From positions 10,168,001 through 10,232,000 of the forward strand of contig NZ_JBCJKP010000001.1 in the NCBI RefSeq assembly GCF_039503195.1: DNA of 64,000 nucleotides, written 5' to 3'. Of this stretch, positions 35,180 to 42,947 are shown piece by piece. Made by a program: the position numbers and the translations under genes. The first letter of the stretch is position 1; each line of letters begins with the position of its first letter. The notes beneath the pieces were generated by a model. It was not told the origin of the DNA, ran no database searches, and saw nothing but the letters and a program-made list of their open reading frames with translations. The DNA comes from Streptomyces mirabilis. GTDB taxonomy: Bacteria > Actinomycetota > Actinomycetes > Streptomycetales > Streptomycetaceae.

Positions 35180-35356
35180 GTGAGCAAGAATCCTGAAACC
35201 CCACAAGACATGGACAAATGGGCTGACCGGATCCGGACGGTCTCCTCGACTTCCGATCCTCAGGCCGCCCGCAAGCTGGCCGGTGACATCTACCGTGCCG
35301 CACAGGAAGATCTCGACGCCGAACGTGCCCGGGCGGAGTACGAACGCGAGGAATGA
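35180..35356 (+). CDS. Small hypothetical protein with probable leaderless start
   Basis: 58 residues, mostly helical and charged: VSKNPETPQDMDKWADRIR, ARKLAGDIYRAAQEDLDAER. The GTG at 35180 has no ribosome site, but TACAAA ends six bases upstream, where a -10 element would place transcription at the start codon. No family is recognised. It may be a small DNA- or protein-binding factor. Confidence 0.55.
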   Translation: MSKNPETPQDMDKWADRIRTVSSTSDPQAARKLAGDIYRAAQEDLDAERARAEYEREE

Positions 35357-35511
35357 GCCTGTCCGTCCCGGCGGCACATCACGCCTCACGGTGAGGGGGC
35401 GACCTTCGCCGTGGGGCGGCGCTCGGGTCCCGTAGGAGGCGCTCTCGAGTGCGTCCCGGTCGTACCCGGTTGCGTCCCCGTCGTACCCGGCCGTCCGTGG
35501 CCGACTCCGCT

Positions 35512-35673
35512 TCAGTGGGAGAGGACCTCGTCGGTCCCCAGGCAGCGGTCGACCCCGTGAGCCACCATCTGCTGGCCCGGTTCGAGGTGCGGACACTCAC
35601 CGTCGAGGTAGACCTCGACCCTGTCGGGCTCGAACGAGACCAGGTTGCCGACGCGCCCGACCTCGGACCTCAT
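35512..35673 (-). CDS. Short uncharacterised ORF opposite a broken gene
   Basis: 53 codons from ATG 35673 to TGA 35512. About nine of ten third positions are G or C, as in genuine genes of this genome. The peptide reads RVGNLVSFEPDRVEVYLDGE then CPHLEPGQQMVAHGVDRCLG, with two Cys and several His and a plausible beta-rich fold. A weak GGGG lies upstream. It overlaps the 5' end of the CGNR remnant on the other strand by about 29 bp. Function unknown; it may also be the tail of a larger gene. Confidence 0.45.
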   Translation of the reverse strand: MRSEVGRVGNLVSFEPDRVEVYLDGECPHLEPGQQMVAHGVDRCLGTDEVLSH

Positions 35674-36215
35674 CGGGACCCCGGAGGCCTCGGCGGCCTG
35701 GTGGGCACTGCAGTCCGGAAGCCTGCCGCCCGGGCCTGTGCCCGACGCCGCGGCGGTGCGCCGGCTGCGCGCGGCGGTGCGCGACGTCCTGGACAGTCAC
35801 CTGGAGGGCCGCCCCGCGTGGCCCACGTCGGTGGACGACATCAACGCCGCCGCGGCAGCGGCTCCCGTGAGTCCTCGTCCGGTCGTGACGGCCTCCGGGA
35901 GCAGGGGCGAGGAACGCCGGCACACCGAACACGGCGGGAACGCTGCGTTGGTCGCCATCGCCGCGGAGGCCGTCGGGCTCCTCGCCGACCACGAGCGGCT
36001 CGGGCTTCTGCGCCGCTGCGCCAACCCGGCCTGCTCGATGATCTTCCTTGCCGAGAACAAGCGGCGCAAGTGGTGTACCAGCAACATCTGCGGGCAACCG
36101 GGCACGGGTCGCCCGGCCACGGGCCTCCGGGGCGACGGTGGCACCGGCGGCCACGCCCGGCTTCCATCCCGGCGGACACGCACCGGCCGGATGCCGCCGC
36201 GTGCCCACGCCGTGA
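35645..36215 (+). pseudogene. CGNR zinc-finger (ABATE domain) regulator remnant
   Basis: The readable protein includes DLIGTPEASAAWW, AAVRRLRAAVRDVLDSHLEG, then the C-terminal zinc finger LRRCANPACSMIFLAENKRR and KWCTSNIC. The last motif should read CGNRARV, but one extra G at about 36093 breaks the frame; deleting it restores C-G-N-R and a stop at 36213. The N-terminal strand of the ABATE domain (usually LALDLVNT) is absent and no start codon with a ribosome site is visible. So the gene is truncated at the 5' end as well as frameshifted. Family members are thought to be stress-linked transcription factors. Confidence 0.65.
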
Positions 36216-36317
36216 ACTTCTCGCGCCGTAGCCCCGAACTCGCCGCACGGCGGGGGCGACGCCAGGCCACGGCCTTCCGGCCGCGACCGGCCCGCCGACG
36301 GCCTGCCCGGCGTCCGG

Positions 36318-36650
36318 TTAGGCGCTGGTCGGCGCCGCCTGCTGCACGACCTCGAAGGACCACAGCGTGGACCCGCTGGCCGCCGGCTTGGGGCGCTCCC
36401 CGCTCGCCGCGTCACCGCCCTGGTGGGCCGCCTTCATGGGGCCCTCCATCCAGGCCTGGAAGGACTCCTCGTCACGCCACCGCGTGTACACGAGGTAGCT
36501 GTCGGTGCCTTCGACGGGGCGGAGGAGTTCGAACCATTCGAATCCGTCGGAGTTCTCCACGGCATGGGCACGCGAGGCGAAGCGCTTCTCCAGCGTCTCC
36601 CGCTGCTCGGCCGGGACGGTCAGTACGTTGATCTTTACCACACTAGGCAC
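36318..36650 (-). CDS. Antibiotic-biosynthesis-monooxygenase (ABM) domain protein
   Basis: 110 residues forming one ferredoxin-like ABM barrel: VVKINVLTVPAEQRETLEKR, RAHAVENSDGFEWFELLRP, YLVYTRWRDEESFQAWMEG. Relatives include IsdG/MhuD heme oxygenases and small quinone monooxygenases; the Asn/Trp/His combination needed for heme cleavage is only partly evident, so the reaction is open. GTG 36650 has GAGAGG six bases upstream. Its first base adjoins the possible ATG (36651) of the divergent integrase gene, so the two 5' ends are back to back. Confidence 0.8.
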   Translation of the reverse strand: MPSVVKINVLTVPAEQRETLEKRFASRAHAVENSDGFEWFELLRPVEGTDSYLVYTRWRDEESFQAWMEGPMKAAHQGGDAASGERPKPAASGSTLWSFEVVQQAAPTSA

Positions 36651-36701
36651 ATGACACCTCTCACCAAACGGGGCCACGGCTGGACCCCTAACCTGGACCA
36701 C

Positions 36702-38452
36702 GTGCGTGCAGTCTCCTACATCCGACAGTCCAAGCGACGGGAAGACGATTCCGCGTCGTCCCCAGAAGCGCAGCGAACCAAGTGCGAGGCGCTGATCACG
36801 GCGAAGGGTTGGGACAGCGCCGGACACTTCGCTGACGTGGGGAAATCCGGATGGGACCCGAAGGTCGTCCGGCCCGAGTTCGAGGAGATCCCGAGTTCGA
36901 GGAGATGATGTCCGCTGTTCGCGCCGGGCACGTAGACGCAGTGGTCGTGTTCTCACTGTCGCGTCTCGCGCGTCAGGGCGCTTTTGAAGCCATGCTGATC
37001 AATCAAGAGTTGGCCAAACACGGCGTGCTGCTTGTCAGCGTCGAGGAACCGTACCTGGATACGTCCACTCCCATGGGTGTAGCGATCTTCGGTCTGATCG
37101 CTGCGCTGGCTCAGCAAGAGTCCGACATGAAGTCGGCGTACATCACGGCGACAAAAGAGACCCTGCGCGCTGCGGGGTCCCACGTGTCCGGTATGGCTCC
37201 GTACGGCTTCCAGTCGACGCGTGAGCCGCGCGGGGAACTGGTGGTGGTCAAGCTGGTCCCTGATCCCGCTGAGGCCCCCCACGTGCGCGACATGGTGTCT
37301 TGGGCACTCGGCGGCATGGCGGCATCGGCCATCGCCCGGAAGCTGAACGTCGAAGGCGTGCCGACCAAAGCAGCGGACATGACAGCGCGCGTCACCGCCC
37401 GGCGGGACAGAGGCGTGAGCAAGCCGCTGGACCGCACGGTGTGGGTGTCTTCCACTGTGCTGCGCATCCTGCGTGACCCCCGTCTGGCTGGTTACGCGGC
37501 TGAGCGCCAGGGAACCAAGCGCGCCGTCCTGCGCGACAACTCGGGAGCCCCACTGGTGTCACATGAAGGGATCGTTCCCGCCGATGACTGGTGGCGCCTT
37601 CAAGACGTGCTCGACGGCCGTACACCCCACGTAGTTCGCCAGGGTGGTCGGTCGGTGCCATCGCTGCTAGGCGGCGCCGGAATGCTCTTCTGTGGCGTCT
37701 GCGGTAGCTCCATGGTCACGGACAAACGCAACGACAAGCAGCTCTACCGGTGCAACCGTGCCCAGTCCGGCGCAGTGCAGGGGCATGGCGGGCTGGCCAT
37801 CAACATGGATGCTGCCGATGACGTGGTGGCCCGTACGGTGTGGTCCCGCCTGACTGCGCTGGACCCGCGGGACCCTGAAGATCTGGAATGGCTTGCCGAA
37901 GCGGCGCGCCGATTCGCAGCTCAGGCGGACACGGGCGAACGGCAGGCAGAACTAGCTGCCGCACGCGCCGAGTTGGAGCACGTACGGGAAGCACTCCGCA
38001 CGCTGTACGTCGACCGGCAGGCAGGGCTGTACGCGGGTGCCGTGGGTGATCAGATGTTCCGTGAGTCCGTGGAACGACTGACAGCACATGAGGCGCGTAC
38101 GGCCGGGCGCGTGGAAGCGCTGGGAACCTCTGAGGCTGACACGGTAGCCATCCCGTCAGAGTGGACTGCGCCGGAGGGGGACCCCCTTGGCCCGGAGTCG
38201 ACATGGGCGGGTTGGGACCTTTCCGCACGGCGGGAGTTCCTTGCGCTGTTCGTAATCGCTCGACACCGTGGCGTCCGAGATGCTGTCGGCGCCCGATGGC
38301 CGCGCAACTCACCTCCTCTCGCTGGCTTCACAGTTCGACGCCTTCCGGGCTCCGCTGCGCGATCCTGCCGAGTGGGTCAAGCGTCTCGGCTCGGCGCCAC
38401 ACAGCGTCCACGTGCGCACGTCTGCCGTTTGGGAGGCGTTCCGTGCCGCTGA
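36702..38452 (+). pseudogene. Large serine integrase, inactivated
   Basis: A phage-type large serine recombinase. The catalytic Ser is in VRAVSYIRQSKRRED, followed by ASSPEAQRTKCEALI, VVVFSLSRLARQG with the active-site Arg residues, and ALAQQESDMKSAYI. The recombinase domain, a zinc ribbon (CGVCGSSMVTDK, LYRCNRAQ) and a coiled coil (TGERQAELAAARAELEHVRE) follow. A 17-bp tandem duplication at 36873-36906 shifts the frame after residue about 60. Homology stops at REFLALFV (about 38254), about 40 residues before such proteins end, where foreign sequence begins. GTG 36702 was chosen for the standard N-terminus; ATG 36651 is also open. GC is lower than its neighbours, consistent with phage origin. 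Confidence 0.85.
36873..36906 (+). repeat. 17-bp tandem duplication inside the integrase
   Basis: CCCGAGTTCGAGGAGAT occurs at 36873-36889 and again at 36890-36906 without a mismatch. Removing one copy restores RPEFEEMMSAVRAG in one frame. It is therefore a discrete mutation, not a run-length error. Confidence 0.95.
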
Positions 38453-38585
38453 GCCAGTGCTTGCTCGCTCGCTGGGCACCACTGGGGGTAAGCGGGCGCT
38501 GTTCGCCGCGATGGACAGTCGTTTTGGGGCGCGCCGGAAGCTGGCCGGGTACGAGGGTTGGCGGGGGGTGGCGCTGGACGACTGA
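38256..38585 (+). pseudogene. C-terminal fragment of a phage/plasmid protein
   Basis: About 109 codons are open directly after the point where integrase homology stops; a TAA at 38253-38255 precedes them in this frame. The peptide includes HLLSLASQFDAFRAPLRDPA, RTSAVWEAFRAAEPVLARSL, AAMDSRFGARRKLAGYEG and WRGVALDD. The tail resembles the winged C-terminus of P4-type phage or plasmid primases, but the match is weak. It has no start signal. I read it as the 3' end of a gene joined to the integrase by deletion. Confidence 0.45.
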
Positions 38586-38793
38586 CGGTCGCTGGCAGGA
38601 AGGGGGGTCTGGAACTTTTCCGGCTCACTCCTGGGCACCCCCGCCCTACCCGCCGTGCGCGCGCCCGGGAAATAGCCGAAACTGGTGGGAAAACCGCAGC
38701 TCAGTGGGCATGTCGGCGCATAATCCCGCGCTTCGTTAGGCAGTCGTCTCTAGAGTGTGCATCAGGGAAGTCCACTGATCGTCCGGAGGTGTC

Positions 38794-39165
38794 ATGCCCC
38801 TGCAGATGAAGTTGAGCGCGATAACCCTCGACTGCCCTGATCCACTGGCTTTGGCGGCGTTTTATCAGAAGGCCACCGGTCTGGAACTCCATCCCAAGTC
38901 GAACGCTGACTTCGCCGGTCTCGACTGTGAGGACGAGGTCTTCATCGGCTTTCAACGGGTCGATGCCTACAGGGCTCCGCGCTGGCCTGAACAGACCGTT
39001 CCTCAGCAGCTTCACATGTGCTTCAAGGTCGAGCAGGACTTGGATCAGGTCGAAGCCCAGTTGCTGGAGCTGGGTGCGGGCAAACCGGATCACCAGCCTC
39101 ATGGGGCCGGGGCGCGCGTTCTCACCGATCCGGTTGGGCACCCCTTTTGCATCGTCCGAGGCTGA
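38794..39165 (+). CDS. VOC family protein
   Basis: 123 residues. The opening strand LSAITLDCPDPLALAAFYQK and the second module LHMCFKVEQDLDQVEAQLLE to LTDPVGHPFCIVRG match the short VOC proteins often annotated as glyoxalase-like. The ligands in the second module (LHMCF His and a terminal-strand residue) are plausible but no catalytic role is assigned. GGAGGTGTC directly before ATG 38794 supports the start. It lies between the integrase remnant and the resolvase and may be cargo of the mobile element. Confidence 0.8.
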   Translation: MPLQMKLSAITLDCPDPLALAAFYQKATGLELHPKSNADFAGLDCEDEVFIGFQRVDAYRAPRWPEQTVPQQLHMCFKVEQDLDQVEAQLLELGAGKPDHQPHGAGARVLTDPVGHPFCIVRG

Positions 39166-39463
39166 CTGGGGGGTTCAGACCCCCGCTGTGACGTACTGCA
39201 GTTCGACGTCCTCCGCTGACGCCTCAAGCACATCCATCCGGACTCCCGGTACGGCGCCGACCAGCCACCTTGACTGTAGAGGTAGAGGCGCAGTGACCGC
39301 GCCGTACCTACACAAGACCGGAACTCTCCAGAACTTGCCGACGCATCGCAGAGACAGGACAAGGCGGGAGGCGTGAGGCGGGACGGCATCCACATGGCCG
39401 ATTGGGCTGTTTCCATGGGGTGTCGCTGTGCGTGACCGCGCGCAGGGAGTCCCTCAAACGATG
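39166..39463. other. Interval without a supported gene
   Basis: No complete gene is visible. GGGGG at 39171 and CCCCC at 39180 make a small hairpin just after the VOC stop. On the minus strand about 70 codons ending at 39175 (RWLVGAVPGVRMDVLEASAE) could be the tail of a lost gene, but nothing confirms it. Confidence 0.4.
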
Positions 39464-39570
39464 GTTATTGAGACGGTCACCGCGAGGCGGTCCGAGGGGT
39501 GCCTTCGGTGTTCAAAACCCGTCTCAGAACATGTCCGAAAGGCTTGATGTTTTGAGACGAGTTCTGAGAT
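39464..39570. repeat. Res-like inverted repeat cluster upstream of the resolvase
   Basis: The 21-mer at 39510-39530 and the 21-mer at 39549-39569 form an inverted repeat, matching at 16 of 21 positions around the core TTGAGACGAG/CCCGTCTCAG, with 18 bp between them. A further TTGAGACGG lies at 39468-39476. Resolvases of the Tn3 class bind several such dimer sites directly upstream of their own gene, so this is probably the res site and also the resolvase operator. Confidence 0.6.
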
Positions 39571-39579
39571 GATCTCGGT

Positions 39580-40161
39580 ATGACGACGACGAAGAGCACC
39601 GAAACCTTGATCGGCTACCAGCGAGTCAGCACCAACGCGCAGGATGCGCAGCTTCAGGCGGACGCTCTCGCTGAGGCAGGGTGCTCCCGCATCTTCGAGG
39701 ACAAGGCGGGCAAGAACGCCGACTGTGCCGGGCTGCTCGCCGCTCTCGACTACATGCGGGAGGGCGACACCCTCACCGTATGGAAGCTGGACCGTTTGGG
39801 CCGTTCGACCAAGGACGTGCTCACGATTGCTGAGGATCTGCACGCCCGGGGGATCGCGCTGCGGATTCTGACGGGCACGCTGGCTGGCAGCTACTCGCCG
39901 AAGGGTGAGGGCAAGTTCTTCTTCACGATGATGGTTGCCTTTGCTGAGCTTGAGCGAGACATGATCGTTGAGCGCACCCGGGCGGGTCTGGACGCTGCCA
40001 AGGCTCAGGGCCGGACGGGTGGACGGCCGTCCGTCATGGATGCTGACAAGCTTGCTGCGGCCAAGGCACGTAAGGCCAAGGGGGAGAGTGTCACGGTCAT
40101 TGCCAAGGCGCTCAAGGTGTCCCGCGCGACGTTGTACCGGGCGCTTGCCGACACGGAGTGA
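39580..40161 (+). CDS. Small serine recombinase (resolvase/invertase)
   Basis: 193 residues. The N-terminal resolvase domain holds the nucleophilic Ser in LIGYQRVSTNAQDAQLQAD, the active-site block LTVWKLDRLGRSTKDV, and the dimer helix with AELERDMIVERTRAGLDAAK. The C-terminal helix-turn-helix is GGRPSVMDADKL through VIAKALKVSRATLYRAL. Length and layout match TnpR/Pin-type enzymes that resolve or invert DNA within one replicon. The ATG at 39580 lacks a ribosome site and may be leaderless or depend on the repeats upstream. No matching transposase is nearby, so the parent element is probably degraded. Confidence 0.88.
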   Translation: MTTTKSTETLIGYQRVSTNAQDAQLQADALAEAGCSRIFEDKAGKNADCAGLLAALDYMREGDTLTVWKLDRLGRSTKDVLTIAEDLHARGIALRILTGTLAGSYSPKGEGKFFFTMMVAFAELERDMIVERTRAGLDAAKAQGRTGGRPSVMDADKLAAAKARKAKGESVTVIAKALKVSRATLYRALADTE

Positions 40162-40177
40162 CCCGACCCGACTTGAG

Positions 40178-40207
40178 AGACCGTCTGCCCACCGTGGCGG
40201 ACGGTCT
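40178..40207 (+). terminator. Intrinsic terminator of the resolvase gene
   Basis: AGACCGTCTGCC (40178-40189) pairs with GGCGGACGGTCT (40196-40207), one G-T wobble, 6-nt loop, followed by TTCTC. It is 17 bp past the stop. Confidence 0.8.
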
Positions 40208-40311
40208 TTCTCATGTCTGGACGCAGGGGCCCCATACCAAGGACAGTGGCATGATCCGCTTGTGTGTGGCATGGAACCGCGCCGAAGATCTTCCGGGGAG
40301 GGGCATTCGTC

Positions 40312-40659
40312 ATGGATGCTTATGGGTGGGCCGCTCTCGGAGCCGCCTTGGCGATCACGCTGGTGCCGGGCGGAGCGGCAGTCCTCAGCAGTTGGCTGTT
40401 CCCTCGACTCAGGGGCCGTATCGAGTCACCCCGGATCTGGGGGCTCGGCGTCATCCTGGTGGGGCTTGGGTTGTCGATCGAGCTTCTCGCCGCGCATCGG
40501 CACTATGACATGTTCCGCAACATCGCAGGATTGATAGGCCTCTGCATCCTGATATGCGGCTTCTGCCTTGCAAAGTGGGCACGGATGCCTGGCCGAGTCA
40601 GCCGGTCGCAAGCAGGCCGAGACAGTGCCCCAAAAGAAGGGTCACCCGACTACCGCTGA
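40312..40659 (+). CDS. Small integral membrane protein
   Basis: 115 residues with three probable membrane helices (about 5-27, 43-60 and 68-88) and a polar C-terminal tail (ARMPGRVSRSQAGRDSAPKE). ATG 40312 has GGGGAGGGG about nine bases upstream and starts just before the first helix. No function recognised. It lies at the right edge of the mobile-element region and could be element cargo. Confidence 0.65.
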   Translation: MDAYGWAALGAALAITLVPGGAAVLSSWLFPRLRGRIESPRIWGLGVILVGLGLSIELLAAHRHYDMFRNIAGLIGLCILICGFCLAKWARMPGRVSRSQAGRDSAPKEGSPDYR

Positions 40660-40868
40660 CGGCAATCGGACGGCAACGACGACGGACGCCACAGTATGCA
40701 GCGGGGGGTGGGTCAATCTCTGAGCGAAGACGCCCCAGCGACCCGGCCCCCATGGTTACGCGCATTTCCGCGAAAGACACCCGGGGGGTCTGGATCAAAG
40801 CGGGTCGCATGGAGAGCATCGCGGCAGGTCAAGGATATGTGCTTACCTTGACAGCTTCCTTGCGTGTG

Positions 40869-41846
40869 TCAACGTCCCGGCCGCTGGTGCCGGATGCGCT
40901 GGGCGACTTCGCTGTTCTCGGTCTCCCACCAGGGACGTACGAGTTCCGATGTCTGTGCCGCTCCCGGCGTGGGCCTCGCCGGAACCAGCTCCGCCTCCAG
41001 GCGGCGGTCCAGTACGACGGTCTCGGCGCGTTCGGTACGGGCCCACTGCACCAGGATCGCGAGGAGGAAGGGCAGCGCCACCAACTCGGCGATGCTGATC
41101 ATCGCGCCACCGCCCAGCTGCTGGTCATGGAGTACGTCCGGCGCCCAGGACGGCGCGTGACGCAGATACCAGGCCCCGGCGATGAGCGTGCCGTGGGTCA
41201 TCACGACGATGCCCGGCACGGCGTCGATGATCCCGTCGAGAAACACCAGCGCCGCCCGGACCGGATGGGTACACCACCTCGGCAGCGCCGCCTCGCGGGT
41301 GAGCATCGGCAGGACGAACAGGCTGCCGGCGAGCAGCAGGTGCAGATACATCACCTCGTGCAACCAGTCGTCGCGCAGGGCGGTCGCGAAGTACGGCGTG
41401 AAGTACACCGTCAGCTCGGTCGCGAGCACCAGAGCCGTGCTGACCAGAGGGAAGGTGAGCAGGCGTACCAGCCGCCCGGTCAGCGCCCGCTGCACACGCC
41501 CGGCGGCACGCTCGGGCAGGGAACGGAGAGCCAGCCGCAGTGGATCGCCCAGGGCCAGCCCCAGCGGCGCGATCAGGTCGAGGAGGACGTTCTGGACGGC
41601 GGCCGGCCAGAACAGCACGTGGTCGTACACGGCCAGCGCGGACATCGTGGCCACGACGAGGGTGCCCAGGCCGAGCACCGCGAAGGCGCCGACGCGCGGC
41701 AGGGGCCAGCGCTCGCCCCGGCGCCTGAGACGCAGCACGCCCCAGCCGTACAGCGCGCCCAGGATGACGACCACCAGCAGCGCGGGCACGTCCAGTTGCC
41801 ACGAGGTGAGGAGTCGTCCCACGGTGAGCTGTGGTGGATTCTCCAT
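40869..41846 (-). CDS. CtaG-like cytochrome c oxidase assembly membrane protein
   Basis: About 325 residues with seven predicted membrane helices. The family pattern includes DHVLFWPAAVQNVLLDLIAP, TELTVYFTPYF, HEVMYLHLLLAGSLF and IVVMTHGTLIAGAWY, with several in-membrane His that may bind copper. Proteins of the caa3_CtaG group are linked to copper insertion into heme-copper oxidases. Start ATG 41846 has GGAGGT nine bases upstream. No oxidase gene is nearby, so its partner must be elsewhere; a copper-related stress role is also possible. Confidence 0.85.
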   Translation of the reverse strand: MENPPQLTVGRLLTSWQLDVPALLVVVILGALYGWGVLRLRRRGERWPLPRVGAFAVLGLGTLVVATMSALAVYDHVLFWPAAVQNVLLDLIAPLGLALGDPLRLALRSLPERAAGRVQRALTGRLVRLLTFPLVSTALVLATELTVYFTPYFATALRDDWLHEVMYLHLLLAGSLFVLPMLTREAALPRWCTHPVRAALVFLDGIIDAVPGIVVMTHGTLIAGAWYLRHAPSWAPDVLHDQQLGGGAMISIAELVALPFLLAILVQWARTERAETVVLDRRLEAELVPARPTPGAAQTSELVRPWWETENSEVAQRIRHQRPGR

Positions 41847-42033
41847 CGCGTTCTACCTCCACGGCATGCCAGATCTGCCGTGGCACTCTATCGCCGCGCG
41901 CGACCGGCCCCGGTCGCGCACGCACCGGACTCGCCCACGGTCACACCGAGCTCATACCCAGCTCATACAAAGCACGACGGACGTGTTCCGACGCACGTCC
42001 ACGTGCCTCGACGTCCGACCACTGCGCGGTCGT

Positions 42034-42069
42034 GTGTGTTCCGGACGGTCCGGACCGTCCGGAACACAC
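42034..42069. terminator. 36-bp perfect palindrome after the sigma-factor gene
   Basis: Two 18-bp arms meet with no loop: GTGTGTTCCGGACGGTCC and its exact complement. It starts 27 bp past the sigma-factor stop and 188 bp before the CtaG-like start, both leftward, so it should act as a terminator that separates the two units. A loopless palindrome this long could also be a protein-binding site. Confidence 0.6.
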
Positions 42070-42095
42070 GTCGCCGGCGGCAGCGGCGGGCGGGC

Positions 42096-42947
42096 CTACC
42101 TGGCGAGTTCGGCCGGTTCATCGAGCCGTGTCAGTTTCCGCGGGTTCGCGATCGCGTGGATCCGCGTCACCTTCCCGTCCTCCACCACGAGGGTGACCGC
42201 GGCCACTCGGCCGTCGATCTCGATCCGGCCCGCAGGCGCGCCGTTGAGCCACACGGCCGACACCACCCGGTCCGGGACGGCGAGCATGCTCGCCACCAGC
42301 GCGGCCCCGTGGATCGGAGCCGGAGCGGCGCTCGCAAGGCCGCCGCCGTCGGCGATCAGAACCACGTCCGGTGCCATGACGTCCAGCAGTTCCTGCAACC
42401 GGCCGGTGCGCAGCGCGGCCAGGAACCGCTCCACCACGGCCTGCAGCTCCGACCGGCTCACCGGCACCCGCGGCCGCCGGGCCGCCACGTGCTCGCGTGC
42501 CCGCCGCGCGATCTGCCGCACCGCTGCGGCGGACTTCCCGACGGCCTCCGCGATCTCGCCGTACGGCACCTCGAAGACCTCGCGGAGCACGAACACCGCG
42601 CGCTCCGTCGGCCCCAGCGTTTCGAGCACGGTCAGCATCGCGATCGACACGTTCTCCGCGAGCTCGATGTCCTCGGCGACGTCGGGGCTGGTCAGCAGCG
42701 GCTCCGGCAGCCACTCGCCGACGTACTCCTCGCGGCTGCGCGACAAGGTCCGCAGACGGTTGAGCGCCTGCCGTGTGACGGTTCGTACGAGATAGGCCCG
42801 CGGGTCACGCACCTGCGCGCGGTCGACGTCGGCCCACCGGAGCCAGGACTCCTGCAGTACGTCCTCGGCGTCGGCCGACGAGCCGAGCATCTCGTAGGCG
42901 ACCGTGAACAGGAGGCTGCGATGGACGACGAACGGGTCCTCGGTCAT
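42096..42947 (-). CDS. ECF41-group RNA polymerase sigma factor
   Basis: About 283 residues. Region 2 (VAYEMLGSSADAEDVLQESW) and region 4 (LGPTERAVFVLREVFEVPYG, KSAAAVRQIARRAREHV) are followed by a SnoaL-like C-terminal domain. The three ECF41 landmarks are visible: the linker WLPEPLL, DGGGL in the SnoaL part (usually DGGGK/R) and NPRKL near the end. In this group the fused domain modulates activity in place of a separate anti-sigma factor. The start ATG 42947 overlaps the stop of the carboxymuconolactone-decarboxylase gene by four bases (ATGA), so they are co-translated. The pair probably shares the promoter at 43567-43593. Confidence 0.92.
   Translation of the reverse strand: MTEDPFVVHRSLLFTVAYEMLGSSADAEDVLQESWLRWADVDRAQVRDPRAYLVRTVTRQALNRLRTLSRSREEYVGEWLPEPLLTSPDVAEDIELAENVSIAMLTVLETLGPTERAVFVLREVFEVPYGEIAEAVGKSAAAVRQIARRAREHVAARRPRVPVSRSELQAVVERFLAALRTGRLQELLDVMAPDVVLIADGGGLASAAPAPIHGAALVASMLAVPDRVVSAVWLNGAPAGRIEIDGRVAAVTLVVEDGKVTRIHAIANPRKLTRLDEPAELAR

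Noticed and set aside
36318..40659. Complete prophage
   Set aside because: Only a broken integrase, one gene tail, a resolvase and small genes are present; no structural, terminase or lysis genes.
40828..40852. GTCAAGG/CCTTGAC inverted repeat downstream of the CtaG-like gene as an operator
   Set aside because: Arms of 7 bp with an 11-bp gap and no promoter context; it lies past the 3' end and may be a weak terminator only.
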